Assembly: GCF_000473895.1 (NCBI RefSeq)
Contig: NZ_ASSJ01000047.1
Span: 59,482 to 123,481, forward strand
Source: Rubidibacter lacunae KORDI 51-2
GTDB taxonomy: Bacteria; Cyanobacteriota; Cyanobacteriia; Cyanobacteriales; Rubidibacteraceae
DNA: 64,000 bases
Direction: 5' to 3'
Part shown: in pieces, positions 53,177-62,180 of the stretch
Position numbering within the stretch: the first letter of the stretch is position 1
How the letters are laid out: each line of letters opens with the position of its first letter
Notes under the pieces: generated by a model
What the model was told of the DNA's origin: nothing
What the model saw: the letters and a program-made list of their open reading frames with translations, nothing else
Databases searched by the model: none
Position numbers and translations under genes: made by a program

Positions 53177-54625
53177 TCAGTACTCGGGCAACTCGCCACC
53201 CGCACCCACCTCGTGCCCTCCGCTCGCTTTGATTGCGGACACGGGCGGTGTGGCTTCGCGGCGGTGGATGCGAATTTGCTGCAAGCGCGGCCCCTCAGCT
53301 GCTACGACGGTGAATTCCAAAGCATCGTGCTCGAATTGCTCTCCCTGGACGGGGATTTTCTGAAACTGGTACTGCAAGAACCCCCCGAGCGTTTGGTACT
53401 CGTCGGCCAGCGGTAGGTCCAAGTCGAGCAGTTCGTTTACCTCTTCCAAGTTCATGTGTGCTTGCACCAAAAACGTTTGCTCGTCTAGCATCTGCAGCGC
53501 GACTGCCTCGGAGCGCTCGGCTTCGCCTTCATCGCCAATAATTTCATCGACCAAATCCCGCAGCGCGATCAGTCCCGCCGTGCCGCCAAACTCATCTACC
53601 ACGATCGCAATTTCCAAACGCGATCGTTGCATTTGCGATAGTAGTTCACTCAGGGGCGTGAATTCTGGAAAGAACCGCGCCGGTCGCATCCAAGGCGTTA
53701 CAAGCGTATCTGGCTGTAGGTAGCCTCGCACGAGCGGCTCGGCCAGTTCTTTAAAGTCGATAATGCCGCGGATGTCGTCGAGAGATTCGCCGGCGACGGG
53801 AAAGCGCGAATGTCCCGAATCCGCCACCGCCCCAAGCAGCTCGGCAAAGGTTGCCGTCCGCGGTAGGAAGGCAATTTGCGTGCGCGGCACCATCACGGCT
53901 GCTGCTTCTACTTCGCCGAATTCAAGAATGTTGGTAAGCAGTTCGCGCTCGTCATTTTCCAGACCCGTCGATTCCCGCTCGGTGTTGATAATAAGTTGTA
54001 GTTCTTCGGAAGTGACGCGATCGTGCCAGGCCCGCGTGCTCGTCCGGATACCGAAAGCCCGCAAAAGACGCTGCGTCGAGCGATTTAACACCCACGCCAA
54101 CGGTGCAAATAATTTCGCGATCGCCAAACTCGGCGGTCCTAGTACTCGTGCCAGTTCCTCGGCGTACCGCAGTGCCAGCGACTTCGGCACGAGTTCGCCC
54201 AGAACGATCTGCAGATACACCAGCAGGATAAAAGCCAGCGGGATCGAGATGCTGTGCGCGATGCTGGCACGTAAGTCCGGAGCTAGCGGGAGCTGGACTA
54301 ATCCTGCCGCGATCGCCACGGCCATAGTCCGCTCGCCAACCCAGCCAAGTGCCAAACTCGAGAGCGTGATCCCAAGTTGAGTGGTAGACAGCAGGCGGTC
54401 GATCCCCCGTTGGAGCGACTGTACGGTCTTCGCGCGTGCGTCTCCAGCTTCCACTAGCTGGCTAATGCGCGATCGCCGTACCGAGACGATTGCAAACTCT
54501 GCTGTCACGAAAAACGCGTTAATTGCAATCAGTACCAAGACAGCTAACAGCCGCAGGACGACGTCGCGTGCTGTCAGGGGTGGAATATCTACCAGGGCAC
54601 CGAGTAAGGCAGAAGAAGCGAACAT
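53177..54625 (-). CDS. CNNM/CorC-type transport-associated protein (HlyC family)
   Basis: A 482-residue membrane protein of the hemolysin-like HlyC/CorC family, linked to Mg/Co transport. The N-terminal DUF21/CNNM domain has four hydrophobic segments (VVLRLLAVLVLIAINAFFVT; TTQLGITLSSLALGWVGERT; ISIPLAFILLVYLQIVLGEL; and a shorter one). A tandem CBS pair follows (AAVMVPRTQIAFLPRTATFA; DSGHSRFPVAGESLDDIRGI), with an AIVVDEFGGTAGLIALRDLV block after it. The C-terminal CorC/HlyC domain includes LVQAHMNLEEVNELLDLDLP. It lies 24 bp downstream of the following gene, so it is likely co-transcribed with it. Confidence 0.9.
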   Translation of the reverse strand: MFASSALLGALVDIPPLTARDVVLRLLAVLVLIAINAFFVTAEFAIVSVRRSRISQLVEAGDARAKTVQSLQRGIDRLLSTTQLGITLSSLALGWVGERTMAVAIAAGLVQLPLAPDLRASIAHSISIPLAFILLVYLQIVLGELVPKSLALRYAEELARVLGPPSLAIAKLFAPLAWVLNRSTQRLLRAFGIRTSTRAWHDRVTSEELQLIINTERESTGLENDERELLTNILEFGEVEAAAVMVPRTQIAFLPRTATFAELLGAVADSGHSRFPVAGESLDDIRGIIDFKELAEPLVRGYLQPDTLVTPWMRPARFFPEFTPLSELLSQMQRSRLEIAIVVDEFGGTAGLIALRDLVDEIIGDEGEAERSEAVALQMLDEQTFLVQAHMNLEEVNELLDLDLPLADEYQTLGGFLQYQFQKIPVQGEQFEHDALEFTVVAAEGPRLQQIRIHRREATPPVSAIKASGGHEVGAGGELPEY

Positions 54626-54649
54626 GCACTAGCATTCAGCAAACAGACG

Positions 54650-55333
54650 CTACCGGGCAACTGGAACGGACGCGAGTTCGAGCAGCAGTGCCCGATCGGG
54701 GTAGCTGCCCAAAACTAGCGAGATCGCCCTCGCGTCGTCGAGCAACAACGTGGGAATTTCTAGCGTACCGGAATAAGTTTCGCCCGTTGGCGGCAACGTA
54801 CTTGGCAGTCCCGACGTCACAGCGCTCAAGGCACGGCCGTCTGACGTCCGTACGTCGAGAGTGCTGTAAGCAAAATCCACCTCCCGATCGCTCGTGTTGG
54901 TTAGCTGCACGGTTAGGAAGAGCGTATCGCCGCGTCGTTCAGTGCCGGTGACGGCTAAAGTGATGCCTGCTGCGTCGGCACTGACCGGAAAGACAGGTTG
55001 TGCTGTTATCGCATCGGGCTTGAGGGAGGTGTCTGACGCAGCAATTGATTTTACCTCGGTTGCCGTCGGAGCAGCGGGCGCGGGTTTTGGTGACGCCGTC
55101 ATTGCGGCAACGCGCTCGAGGATTTCATTCTCCGACACGACCGTCATAGCTCGATCGCTGCGCACGGTTTCCTGGCGATCGAGCAAGCGCTTGGTCGGGC
55201 GCTGCTCCGGCTGACGGACGCCGCTGAGAGCTTGGAAGCCCATTTTGTAACCCTGCAGGCCGCACGCGATTCCCAACCCGAGAGCCGTTGCCAGTAGCAA
55301 TAGCGTAAATGCGAATGTTGAGGTTAGTCTCAT
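54650..55333 (-). CDS. Membrane-anchored conserved protein, unknown function
   Basis: A 227-residue protein with one N-terminal membrane helix (about 8-27, TFAFTLLLLATALGLGIACG), a Pro/Ala-rich linker, and a C-terminal beta-sandwich-like domain (ITLAVTGTERRGDTLFLTVQ, LTNTSDREVDFAYSTLDVRT, GETYSGTLEIPTLLLDDARA) of the kind that holds DUF4352-like telokin folds. It probably faces the periplasm. It is the first gene of a two-gene unit with the CNNM protein. Confidence 0.68.
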   Translation of the reverse strand: MRLTSTFAFTLLLLATALGLGIACGLQGYKMGFQALSGVRQPEQRPTKRLLDRQETVRSDRAMTVVSENEILERVAAMTASPKPAPAAPTATEVKSIAASDTSLKPDAITAQPVFPVSADAAGITLAVTGTERRGDTLFLTVQLTNTSDREVDFAYSTLDVRTSDGRALSAVTSGLPSTLPPTGETYSGTLEIPTLLLDDARAISLVLGSYPDRALLLELASVPVAR

Positions 55334-55472
55334 GCAGGGTGCCCTCCGTTGATTCCCTTAGACGAGCGGACTTCACCGGGTACTCAAGTTAAACAAGATA
55401 TAATTTTCAAGATCTGATTGCCGAGCTGAGCTCCCCTCAATCGATGGAGCCTTTGAAGCAGAACGCGATCGC

Positions 55473-55545
55473 CCAGGGTTGGCCGAGCGGTTGAGGCAGC
55501 GAACTCATAATTCGCGTCAGGCAGGTTCGACTCCTGCACCCTGGA
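55473..55545 (+). tRNA. tRNA-Ile(CAU), lysidine type
   Basis: Cloverleaf read by hand: acceptor CCAGGGT / ACCCTGG, D arm TGGCCGAGCGGTTGAGGCA, anticodon stem GCGAA-CTCATAA-TTCGC with CAT at 55506-55508, T arm GCAGG-TTCGACT-CCTGC, discriminator A, no encoded CCA. The D arm plus the CTCATAA loop matches the chloroplast/cyanobacterial trnI-CAU pattern, in which C34 becomes lysidine and reads AUA, better than either methionine tRNA. Automatic tools may call it Met. Confidence 0.85.
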
Positions 55546-55765
55546 TTACATATGGGAACCGACCCGAAGTTTCTACTGCACGGGACAGACACGTTTAACC
55601 CGATACTTACCGGTGCATATCGCATCGAGTTAACCAGACAGCTCAATTCCCTGTATCTTAAAGTCTGTCGCCCGGCGAGCACCTGAGTAATTTAAAAAGG
55701 ACGCCAGTGTCGAGAACTCGACGTAGAGAACTCGACACTCTGTCACCGCGATCGCACCGATTGGA

Positions 55766-56203
55766 TTAGAAGCTGACGTCTTCTTCTCCAGCTGGGGCAA
55801 AGATTACCGACGCGCGCTCGGTAACAAGTGAAGAGTCGTAGGGGTTCGGCAAATCGCGGGTGCGGATAATGGGATCTTGAGAGTTCTGCTGCTGCATGCC
55901 ATCCAGATAAAGGATGTGGACGGTGCGAGCATCAAACTCAATTGCGTTTTCCGGATAAAGCCCGCGACCGCCAATGAGACCGCTAATACCAAAGATGTTA
56001 TCCAACTGACCGCTGTAACTGAGAGAGCTGAATCCATCTCGCGAGCGGTCGGTAATGGCGCGACCGAACGTGTCGCTTAAATTTTGCTCCGGTCCTACCA
56101 AAATTTGACGGTTATCGCGACCGGCAAGTGCGGAGTCGGCAAAGACACCGGAGACGGTTCCGGCAACAACCAGGGCTACCAAGCGCGCGAAAGCATTAGA
56201 CAT
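55766..56203 (-). CDS. Secreted cyanobacterial conserved protein
   Basis: A 145-residue protein with a clear signal peptide (MSNAFARLVALVVAGTVSGV, cleavage likely after ADSALA) and a mature part with RQILVGPEQNLSDTFGRAIT, YSGQLDNIFGISGLIGGRGL and VHILYLDGMQQQNSQDPIIR. I do not know a function. It is divergent from pyrE. It looks intact with typical host codon use. Confidence 0.65.
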   Translation of the reverse strand: MSNAFARLVALVVAGTVSGVFADSALAGRDNRQILVGPEQNLSDTFGRAITDRSRDGFSSLSYSGQLDNIFGISGLIGGRGLYPENAIEFDARTVHILYLDGMQQQNSQDPIIRTRDLPNPYDSSLVTERASVIFAPAGEEDVSF

Positions 56204-56342
56204 GGCTCACAATGGTGTAAGTTTGACACGATCGTACCAGACTTCATTCATATGCAACTGCGTTCCCGAGCTCGCACGCGAGTTGGCGGGTTTGCGCTCG
56301 GTTGCTGTAGTTATTAGTTCCCTTATTAGTTCCCTGCCGCCC

Positions 56343-56969
56343 ATGGAACCGTTGCCTTCAGTTTTACCCGCCACGATCGACCTCGATTCACTTCGGTCGT
56401 ACTTGCTCGACTTGCTGGTTCGGCGCGCGTTCCGCGAGGGGGGCGCTGACGAGTTTCTGCTGTCGTCGGGACAGCGCAGTGCTTATTACATCGACTGCAA
56501 ACGCGTATCTCTAATGGCGGAAGGCGCGATCGCGATCGCGCGGCTATTCCTCGAACTGCTGCCGGCCGATACAGATTCCGTTGCCGGGCTGACCTTGGGC
56601 GCGGATCCATTAGTGACGGCGGTGAGTGTGGCGTCTGGCTACGGCGAGCCCGACCGGGCTCGGTTCCTGCCGGCGCTGGTCGTTCGTAAGGAAGCCAAAG
56701 GACATGGAACCGGCGCTTACATCGAAGGTCCGGATTTGGCAGCAGGCGCGCGCGTCGTCGTCCTCGAAGATGTTGTGACCACGGGCAAATCAGCGATGCG
56801 GGCGGTGGAACGGCTGCGGGCGTGCGGATACGACGTGGATCGCGTGTTGGCGGTGGTCGACCGCGAGCAGGGCGGCGCCGCGCTTTATCGCGAGTCCGGT
56901 CTGGAGTTTCAGGCACTTTTTTCCCTGACGGAGATCTGCGCCCGCGCCCGCACCCTGGCACAAGGATGA
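56343..56969 (+). CDS. pyrE: Orotate phosphoribosyltransferase
   Basis: Joins orotate to PRPP to give OMP in pyrimidine synthesis. From ATG 56343 it is 208 residues, the normal size. Landmarks: ADEFLLSSGQRSAYYIDCKR, SVAGLTLGADPLVTAVSVAS, ALVVRKEAKGHGTGAYIEGP (catalytic Lys loop) and RVVVLEDVVTTGKSAMRAVE, the PRPP-binding motif. The frame is open to 56202, but those 47 residues have no match and overlap the divergent gene's start. Forty bases separate its stop from the recQ open frame. Confidence 0.95.
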   Translation: MEPLPSVLPATIDLDSLRSYLLDLLVRRAFREGGADEFLLSSGQRSAYYIDCKRVSLMAEGAIAIARLFLELLPADTDSVAGLTLGADPLVTAVSVASGYGEPDRARFLPALVVRKEAKGHGTGAYIEGPDLAAGARVVVLEDVVTTGKSAMRAVERLRACGYDVDRVLAVVDREQGGAALYRESGLEFQALFSLTEICARARTLAQG

Positions 56970-57135
56970 TGTTTAACTGCGGTAACGAAGCGTTTCGAGG
57001 GCACGATTGCCGACAACCGGAAAGGCAACCGCCAGCGAAAGTGCAACTGCTTCGAACGCGCAAGTAGTCACGTTTCAGCAACCCGGCTGGATTGATGCGG
57101 CGTTCGCGCGTTCGGCAGTCAGTGGAGGCAGGGTC

Positions 57136-58557
57136 TTGGACGAGTGCAACGACAACTGGGAACAAGTTCGGGCGGCGTTTCAGCGGATTTGGGGCTACGC
57201 GGATTTCCGACCGCCTCAGGGCGAGGTGGTGCGATCGCTGCTGTCCGGTCGCGACGCGCTGGTAGTCTTGCCGACTGGCGGCGGAAAATCGATTTGCTTT
57301 CAGCTCCCGGCGCTGCTGCAGACGGGTTTGACACTGGTGGTGTCGCCGTTGGTAGCGCTGATGGAAAACCAGCTACAAGAGCTGCATGCGCGTCGCCTGC
57401 CTGCGGCCTCATTACATGGGGAGTTGCCGCGCGATCGCCGTCGCCGCGTGTTGGACGCGCTCGAACGCGGCCGGTTGCGGTTGCTATATTTATCGCCGGA
57501 GACGCTACTGAGCGCGCCGGTTTGGGAGCGCTTGTGCCGACCGGACGTAAGGGTGCGCGGTCTAGTGTTGGACGAAGCACACTGTTTAGTGCAGTGGGGC
57601 GAAACCTTCCGTCCGGCTTATCGCCGCCTGGGTGCAGCGCGAACGGCACTGCGAGGGTGCCAAGCCGAGCCGATCGCGATCGCGGCCTTCACGGCAACGG
57701 CCGATTCGCGCGCCCGACAAACTCTAAGCGAGGTGTTGCATCTGCGGCGGCCGGCGCAGTTTGTTCAGAGCCCGTATCGGGCGAACTTGCATCTGAACGT
57801 GCTGGTAATGACACCGCACGGTCGCCGGCAACGGCTGTGGCGGTTTGTCCGCGATCGCGCCGATCGGACGGGTTTAATCTACACGCGATCGCGTCGGGAT
57901 TGTGAGTATTTGGCAACTTGGTTGCAAGAGCGCGGTTGTGTCACTGCGTCTTACCATGCAGGACTCAGTGCGCATGAACGGCGCGACCTCGAAGCCGATT
58001 GGATGAGCGATCGCCTGCGATTTATCGCGTGTACGAGCGCGTTCGGAATGGGAGTAAATAAGCCCTCGGTGAGGTGGGTTGTCCACTATCAGGCACCGCA
58101 ACTGCTAGCGGAGTACGTGCAAGAGATCGGGCGTGGCGGCCGCGACGGCAACCCAGCGGAGGTACTGACGTTGGCAAGCGAACCGACCGGCTGGCTCGAC
58201 CCTGAGGACAAGCAGCGCCAGCAGTTTTTTGCCGACAAACAGCGCCAGCAGTACGAACGCGCCGAACGCTTGGCGCGGCAGTTACCTTCGGAAGGCGAGG
58301 TCGCGGCAATCGCCCGCAAGTTTCACGATGGGGCGATTGCGCTCTCGCTCCTTCATGCCAGCGGTCGCATCGAGTGGGTCGATCCGTTTCGCTACCGGCG
58401 CATTCAAGGTTGCCACAGAAAACCGCCATTAGTGCTTTGGGAAGTCGAAGACTTTCTGAAAACTCGTGACTGTCGCTGGCGATTTTTGCTGTCGGCGTTC
58501 GGCTGCGATGCCGAGGCAGAAAATTTCCGATGTGGTAACTGCGATAACTGTCGGTAA
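57136..58557 (+). CDS. recQ: RecQ-family ATP-dependent DNA helicase (short form)
   Basis: A 3'-5' DNA helicase. Q-motif region AAFQRIWGYADFRPPQGEVV, Walker A VVLPTGGGKSICF, VSPLVALMENQL, DEAH box GLVLDEAHCLVQWGETFRPA, AFTATADSRARQT, GLIYTRSRRDCEYLATWLQE, FIACTSAFGMGVNKPSVRWV and the arginine finger QEIGRGGRDGNPAE. The C-terminus keeps the end of a zinc-like element (CGNCDNC) but not a full RQC or HRDC domain, so it is the short cyanobacterial type. There is no ATG at the expected place. TTG 57136 is preferred, since GGAGG lies 8 bases upstream; the frame opens earlier, at TTG 57007. It gives 473 residues. Confidence 0.92.
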   Translation: MDECNDNWEQVRAAFQRIWGYADFRPPQGEVVRSLLSGRDALVVLPTGGGKSICFQLPALLQTGLTLVVSPLVALMENQLQELHARRLPAASLHGELPRDRRRRVLDALERGRLRLLYLSPETLLSAPVWERLCRPDVRVRGLVLDEAHCLVQWGETFRPAYRRLGAARTALRGCQAEPIAIAAFTATADSRARQTLSEVLHLRRPAQFVQSPYRANLHLNVLVMTPHGRRQRLWRFVRDRADRTGLIYTRSRRDCEYLATWLQERGCVTASYHAGLSAHERRDLEADWMSDRLRFIACTSAFGMGVNKPSVRWVVHYQAPQLLAEYVQEIGRGGRDGNPAEVLTLASEPTGWLDPEDKQRQQFFADKQRQQYERAERLARQLPSEGEVAAIARKFHDGAIALSLLHASGRIEWVDPFRYRRIQGCHRKPPLVLWEVEDFLKTRDCRWRFLLSAFGCDAEAENFRCGNCDNCR

Positions 58558-58933
58558 AATTGTGGGATAAAACCAACTTCCTAAATGCCTGCAAGATATG
58601 TTGCCTCCTAGAGCCGGCTCGAATTTGCCAGTTCCGACCCTACGAGCAAGGAAGTACTGCCGCGATCTCGCAACAACCCCAAATTGAAAACACCTGCAAC
58701 TGATGAAGTGAACGGTTTCGGAACTAAGAGTTTAGCTCGTTACCTAACGCATCTCTTTCAAGATTTGGTATTAAAACTAGAAGCCCCGACAGCAAGAGGA
58801 GTCACGTCGGACATATGCCGCACGCTCCTTACACTTACCTTGATTGGGTTTTGTTGAAGCTTGGGGATTAACGAGACTCGATCTTCGATCGACGCCCTGC
58901 ATCGCAAAGTGGACTAAACTCCGATGTGCTTTA
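58558..58933. other. Intergenic region between convergent recQ and sulfotransferase genes
   Basis: About 375 bp without a gene. A minus frame (58777-59253) runs into the sulfotransferase in another frame and is a shadow. Confidence 0.45.
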
Positions 58934-59650
58934 TTAAAACTCATAGCCAAGGAAAGCAATTTCTTTATGGCAAATGGTGGCGATGAGATCGCGAGTTGAC
59001 GGTTCGAGGGCTTCGCGGTATTGGCGCTTGTCAGTACGCGAACTGCTTTTAGCTTTAACTTTAGAAATATCAATTTTGCCGGGGATGCCGAGCCGCTCGC
59101 CGAGGCGAGTGAGTTCGCCCTGAAGGTCTTCATAGCGTGCAACGTAATCGACGACAACGTTACCATCAATGCTATAAATCCAATAGTTCGACAGACCTTT
59201 TCTGGCGTTTTCAAAATTGGAGTAAAAATCGTGTAGTGATGGTTGGGGGACATCGCGTGGGCGTCGCCAATACCGGTGATAAAGCGAAATTGCCTTGTCC
59301 CAAGGGTTGCGATCGAAGCAGAACTTGTAGTAGCGGTTCCAACATTTTGAACCCAGTTTCTCGCGGATTTCCGTCGCGGACATATGAGGGTGAAAATATT
59401 GCGTTTGTGATCGCCGTCCAGTCAATAGGAGTCGCGCCCAATCTTTGGGCGCGTAATGTGATAGCGGGATCGCATAATTCTGCGCAGGCGAATAGCCCAG
59501 CTGTTTGCGTATTGCCTCGTCGGGCGTCGAGACTCTTGCAAGGATATCGTTGGGGCCGCAATACTGCGAGAGGGCTATTGCTATGCTCGTCCCAGCCGTT
59601 TTTGCGGTCTTAAGAAAAATGAACTCGTGTTCGTGAGAAACAATCGTCAT
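58934..59650 (-). CDS. Sulfotransferase family protein
   Basis: A 238-residue PAPS-dependent sulfotransferase-like protein (Sulfotransfer_2 type). HEFIFLKTAKTAGTSIAIAL has the 5'-phosphosulfate loop (K-T-A-x-T-S). CFDRNPWDKAISLYHRYWRR carries the 3'-phosphate-binding R-N-P-x-D/S pattern. VVDYVARYEDLQGELTRLGE and KRQYREALEPSTRDLIATIC are the C-terminal blocks. It would transfer sulfate to a sugar or lipid; in cyanobacteria such enzymes usually modify extracellular polysaccharide. It stands alone between recQ and pyk. Confidence 0.83.
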   Translation of the reverse strand: MTIVSHEHEFIFLKTAKTAGTSIAIALSQYCGPNDILARVSTPDEAIRKQLGYSPAQNYAIPLSHYAPKDWARLLLTGRRSQTQYFHPHMSATEIREKLGSKCWNRYYKFCFDRNPWDKAISLYHRYWRRPRDVPQPSLHDFYSNFENARKGLSNYWIYSIDGNVVVDYVARYEDLQGELTRLGERLGIPGKIDISKVKAKSSSRTDKRQYREALEPSTRDLIATICHKEIAFLGYEF

Positions 59651-59690
59651 TGAAAGGTGAGCTAACAGTGTGGCGGGGTCCGATCGCTGT

Positions 59691-61484
59691 CTAAGGTACC
59701 ACGGACTGCACGCCGTCGCTCAGGCGATCGGGCGAGACGCCCGAGTAAACTAGCCCTCGACGTGCGTCCAGCGTCAGAATCGTGCCCTCGCGAATGGATT
59801 CGGTGGCGGCATCGACGCCGAGCACCACCGGAATCCCGAGCCGAAGCCCCAGCACTGCTGCATGGCTGGACGGGCTTCCATCTTCCGTAACGATGCCTGC
59901 TGCCTTGCGAATGGCACTGATATACGCGGAATCAGTGCCCGACACCACCAGAATTTCTCCAGGACGGAAATCACTGATGTCGCTTGCAGACCGGGCCACG
60001 CGCGCTCGCCCGCTGACCGAAACTTGCCCGATGCCGGTGCCGTGTCCGAGCACGGTCGTGACCACTTCGACCTTGATTAAATCCGTCGAGCCTGCCACGC
60101 CCGATAGCGTTCCGGCCGTCATCACCACGAGGTCGCCGTCGGCAAGCAGGTCTTTTTCTTGAGCGACGCCGATCGCGGCCTTAAAGGTCTGCCCGGTGGA
60201 AGGCAAGTCTAGGACCAGCAATGGTTTTACCCCCCAAACGAGCTGCAACTGCCTCGCCACGTCCACATGTGGCGTCACGGCTAGGATTGGCGTCTGCGGG
60301 CGAAACTTCGAGACATTGCGGGCGGTGGCTCCGGTTTTGGTCAGGCTGACGATCGCCGCCGCATGCAATTCCTTGGCAATGTGGCTGACCGCGCCCGCGA
60401 TCGCGTCGGGGATCGTGGGCTTGAGCGAGGGTTTCCCGGGCGGCGGCAGGCGATCGCGTTCGATGCGCGCGGCAATTCGGGCCATAGTTGCCACGGCTTC
60501 AACGGGAAAATTGCCGACAGCCGTCTCGTTGGAGAGCATGACCGCGTCGGTACCGTCGAGGATAGCATTGGCAACGTCGGACACTTCCGCCCGCGTTGGT
60601 CGCGGGTTGCTTGCCATGCTGTCGAGCATCTGGGTGGCGGTAATGACCGGTATCCCGAACTGATTAGCCGTCGCGATCAATTTTTTCTGAAGCAGCGGCA
60701 CATCTTCTGCCGGCAACTCCACGCCGAGGTCGCCGCGCGCCACCATGACACCATCGCACAGCGCCAGGATCTCCTCCATCTGCTGGATCGCTTCGTGTTT
60801 TTCGATTTTCGCGATCACTGGAACGGGCTTACCCGCACTGGCAGAAATCAGTTCTTTAATCTCGACAACGTCTTGGGGATTGCGGACGAAGCTCAGCGCG
60901 ACCCAATCCACGCCTTGGTCGAGTCCGAACAATAAATCGCGGCGGTCTTTCGCAGTGAGTGCCTTGACCGAGAGCGATACGCCGGGGAAGTTCACGCCCT
61001 TGTTGTTGGAGAGCACGCCGCCGACCATCGTGCGACAGTGCAATTCGCCGGCTGCACGGTCGATCTTCTCGACCTGCATTTCCACCCGTCCGTCATCGAG
61101 CAGGATCGTCGCGCCTTCGGGAACTTCGTCGGCGAGGCGGTCGTAGCTGACATAGCTAAGGGTCTGGCTGCCCGGAACCGGGCGGCTGGTAAGCGTGAAC
61201 GGATCGCCGTTAGCTAGAGCAATCGAACCATCGACAAACTTACCTAGGCGGATTTTCGGACCCTGTAAGTCCTGCAAAATCGCCACCGGACGATTGAGCT
61301 CGAACGCCGTCTGGCGGATCAGGCGAATGCTGCGTTGGTGGTCATCTTGAGTGCCGTGGGAGAAGTTCAGGCGCAGGGTCGTGGCCCCTGCCAAGATAAC
61401 GTCGCGCAGGACGCCGGGCGCAAGGACGGACGGTCCCACGGTAGCAACGATTTTTGTACGGCGAGGAAACGGGGGCGATTGCAT
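59691..61484 (-). CDS. pyk: Pyruvate kinase, cyanobacterial long form
   Basis: Last step of glycolysis: PEP + ADP to pyruvate + ATP. The protein is 597 residues. RTKIVATVGPSVLAPGVLRD starts the barrel; LRLNFSHGTQDDHQ, IAKIEKHEAIQQMEEILALC (catalytic Lys in AKIE), GVMVARGDLGVELPAEDVPL and ITATQMLDSMASNPRPTRAE follow; the regulatory C-domain comes next. The extra C-terminal about 110 residues are a PEP-utiliser mobile domain (GRARVARSASDISDFRPGEI; GIVTEDGSPSSHAAVLGLRL with the His), as in other cyanobacterial and Gram-positive enzymes. Intact. Confidence 0.96.
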   Translation of the reverse strand: MQSPPFPRRTKIVATVGPSVLAPGVLRDVILAGATTLRLNFSHGTQDDHQRSIRLIRQTAFELNRPVAILQDLQGPKIRLGKFVDGSIALANGDPFTLTSRPVPGSQTLSYVSYDRLADEVPEGATILLDDGRVEMQVEKIDRAAGELHCRTMVGGVLSNNKGVNFPGVSLSVKALTAKDRRDLLFGLDQGVDWVALSFVRNPQDVVEIKELISASAGKPVPVIAKIEKHEAIQQMEEILALCDGVMVARGDLGVELPAEDVPLLQKKLIATANQFGIPVITATQMLDSMASNPRPTRAEVSDVANAILDGTDAVMLSNETAVGNFPVEAVATMARIAARIERDRLPPPGKPSLKPTIPDAIAGAVSHIAKELHAAAIVSLTKTGATARNVSKFRPQTPILAVTPHVDVARQLQLVWGVKPLLVLDLPSTGQTFKAAIGVAQEKDLLADGDLVVMTAGTLSGVAGSTDLIKVEVVTTVLGHGTGIGQVSVSGRARVARSASDISDFRPGEILVVSGTDSAYISAIRKAAGIVTEDGSPSSHAAVLGLRLGIPVVLGVDAATESIREGTILTLDARRGLVYSGVSPDRLSDGVQSVVP

Positions 61485-61520
61485 GAGGTACTCGGGCTGA
61501 AATATGCGGGAACGGCGGGC

Positions 61521-62141
61521 TCAGTTACCGCTCGGTGCGAGGAGATAAAAACGGCAATAGCCAAAAACGTAGAGCAAGTCGATTGCGATGACAATCCCCT
61601 GAACCGGCAGCGATCGCGTCAGTGCGAAGAAAAACGGCGTTGCTGCCAGTACCAACAGCAGCTCCACTGGGGCGGCAATATGTCCGTAGTGGTTGGGATC
61701 CCAATAGGACACGGGACTGATGAAGCGATAGTCGTTCAGAGGAAAAAAGTGTCGGTGGGCGTCGCTATTGTGAACGGGTAAGTCTAGGAGCGAGTGGCAG
61801 ATAAGACTGAGGCAGACGAACGTCCCGGCGTGCCAGCCATAGGCCCGAGATGTCATTAATCCCAACAGTGCAAGTGGCAGCGAGTGTCCGATCGCGACGA
61901 GGGTTTGCCAGAACGGTTCGTAGTAAGCCGTACTCCAGATTTCGGACTCCGGCAGCCCACGCAGTTTGGCGGCGGCGTAGAAAACGAAAATCGGGACGTC
62001 CGGCAGTATCGCGCCCAGTGCAATTGCACCATTTGCCGATGGTGCGGCAACGCGACCGAGCAGCACGAGGTTCAGGACGAAGTGGCTGGGAGTGTTCACG
62101 GCGGCAAGCGCGGTGCGAGCAGATGCGCTGCCAGTCAGCAT
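61521..62141 (-). CDS. Membrane protein resembling metal-dependent hydrolases (DUF457-like)
   Basis: A 206-residue protein with about five membrane segments. NTPSHFVLNLVLLG near the start carries the early histidine, GAILPDVPIFVFYAAAKL follows, and SLICHSLLDLPVHNSDAHRH holds an H-x-D-rich cluster, matching the membrane-bound putative metal-dependent hydrolase (YdjM/DUF457-like) layout. The reaction is unknown; membrane phospholipid hydrolysis is proposed for the class. It sits 37 bp upstream of pyk on the same strand and 39 bp after the MFS gene. A GTG at the NTPSHF position is an alternative start. Confidence 0.68.
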   Translation of the reverse strand: MLTGSASARTALAAVNTPSHFVLNLVLLGRVAAPSANGAIALGAILPDVPIFVFYAAAKLRGLPESEIWSTAYYEPFWQTLVAIGHSLPLALLGLMTSRAYGWHAGTFVCLSLICHSLLDLPVHNSDAHRHFFPLNDYRFISPVSYWDPNHYGHIAAPVELLLVLAATPFFFALTRSLPVQGIVIAIDLLYVFGYCRFYLLAPSGN

Positions 62142-62180
62142 ACCTCAGGCTGGGGAGCCAGCCGCGATCGCGTTGCAGAG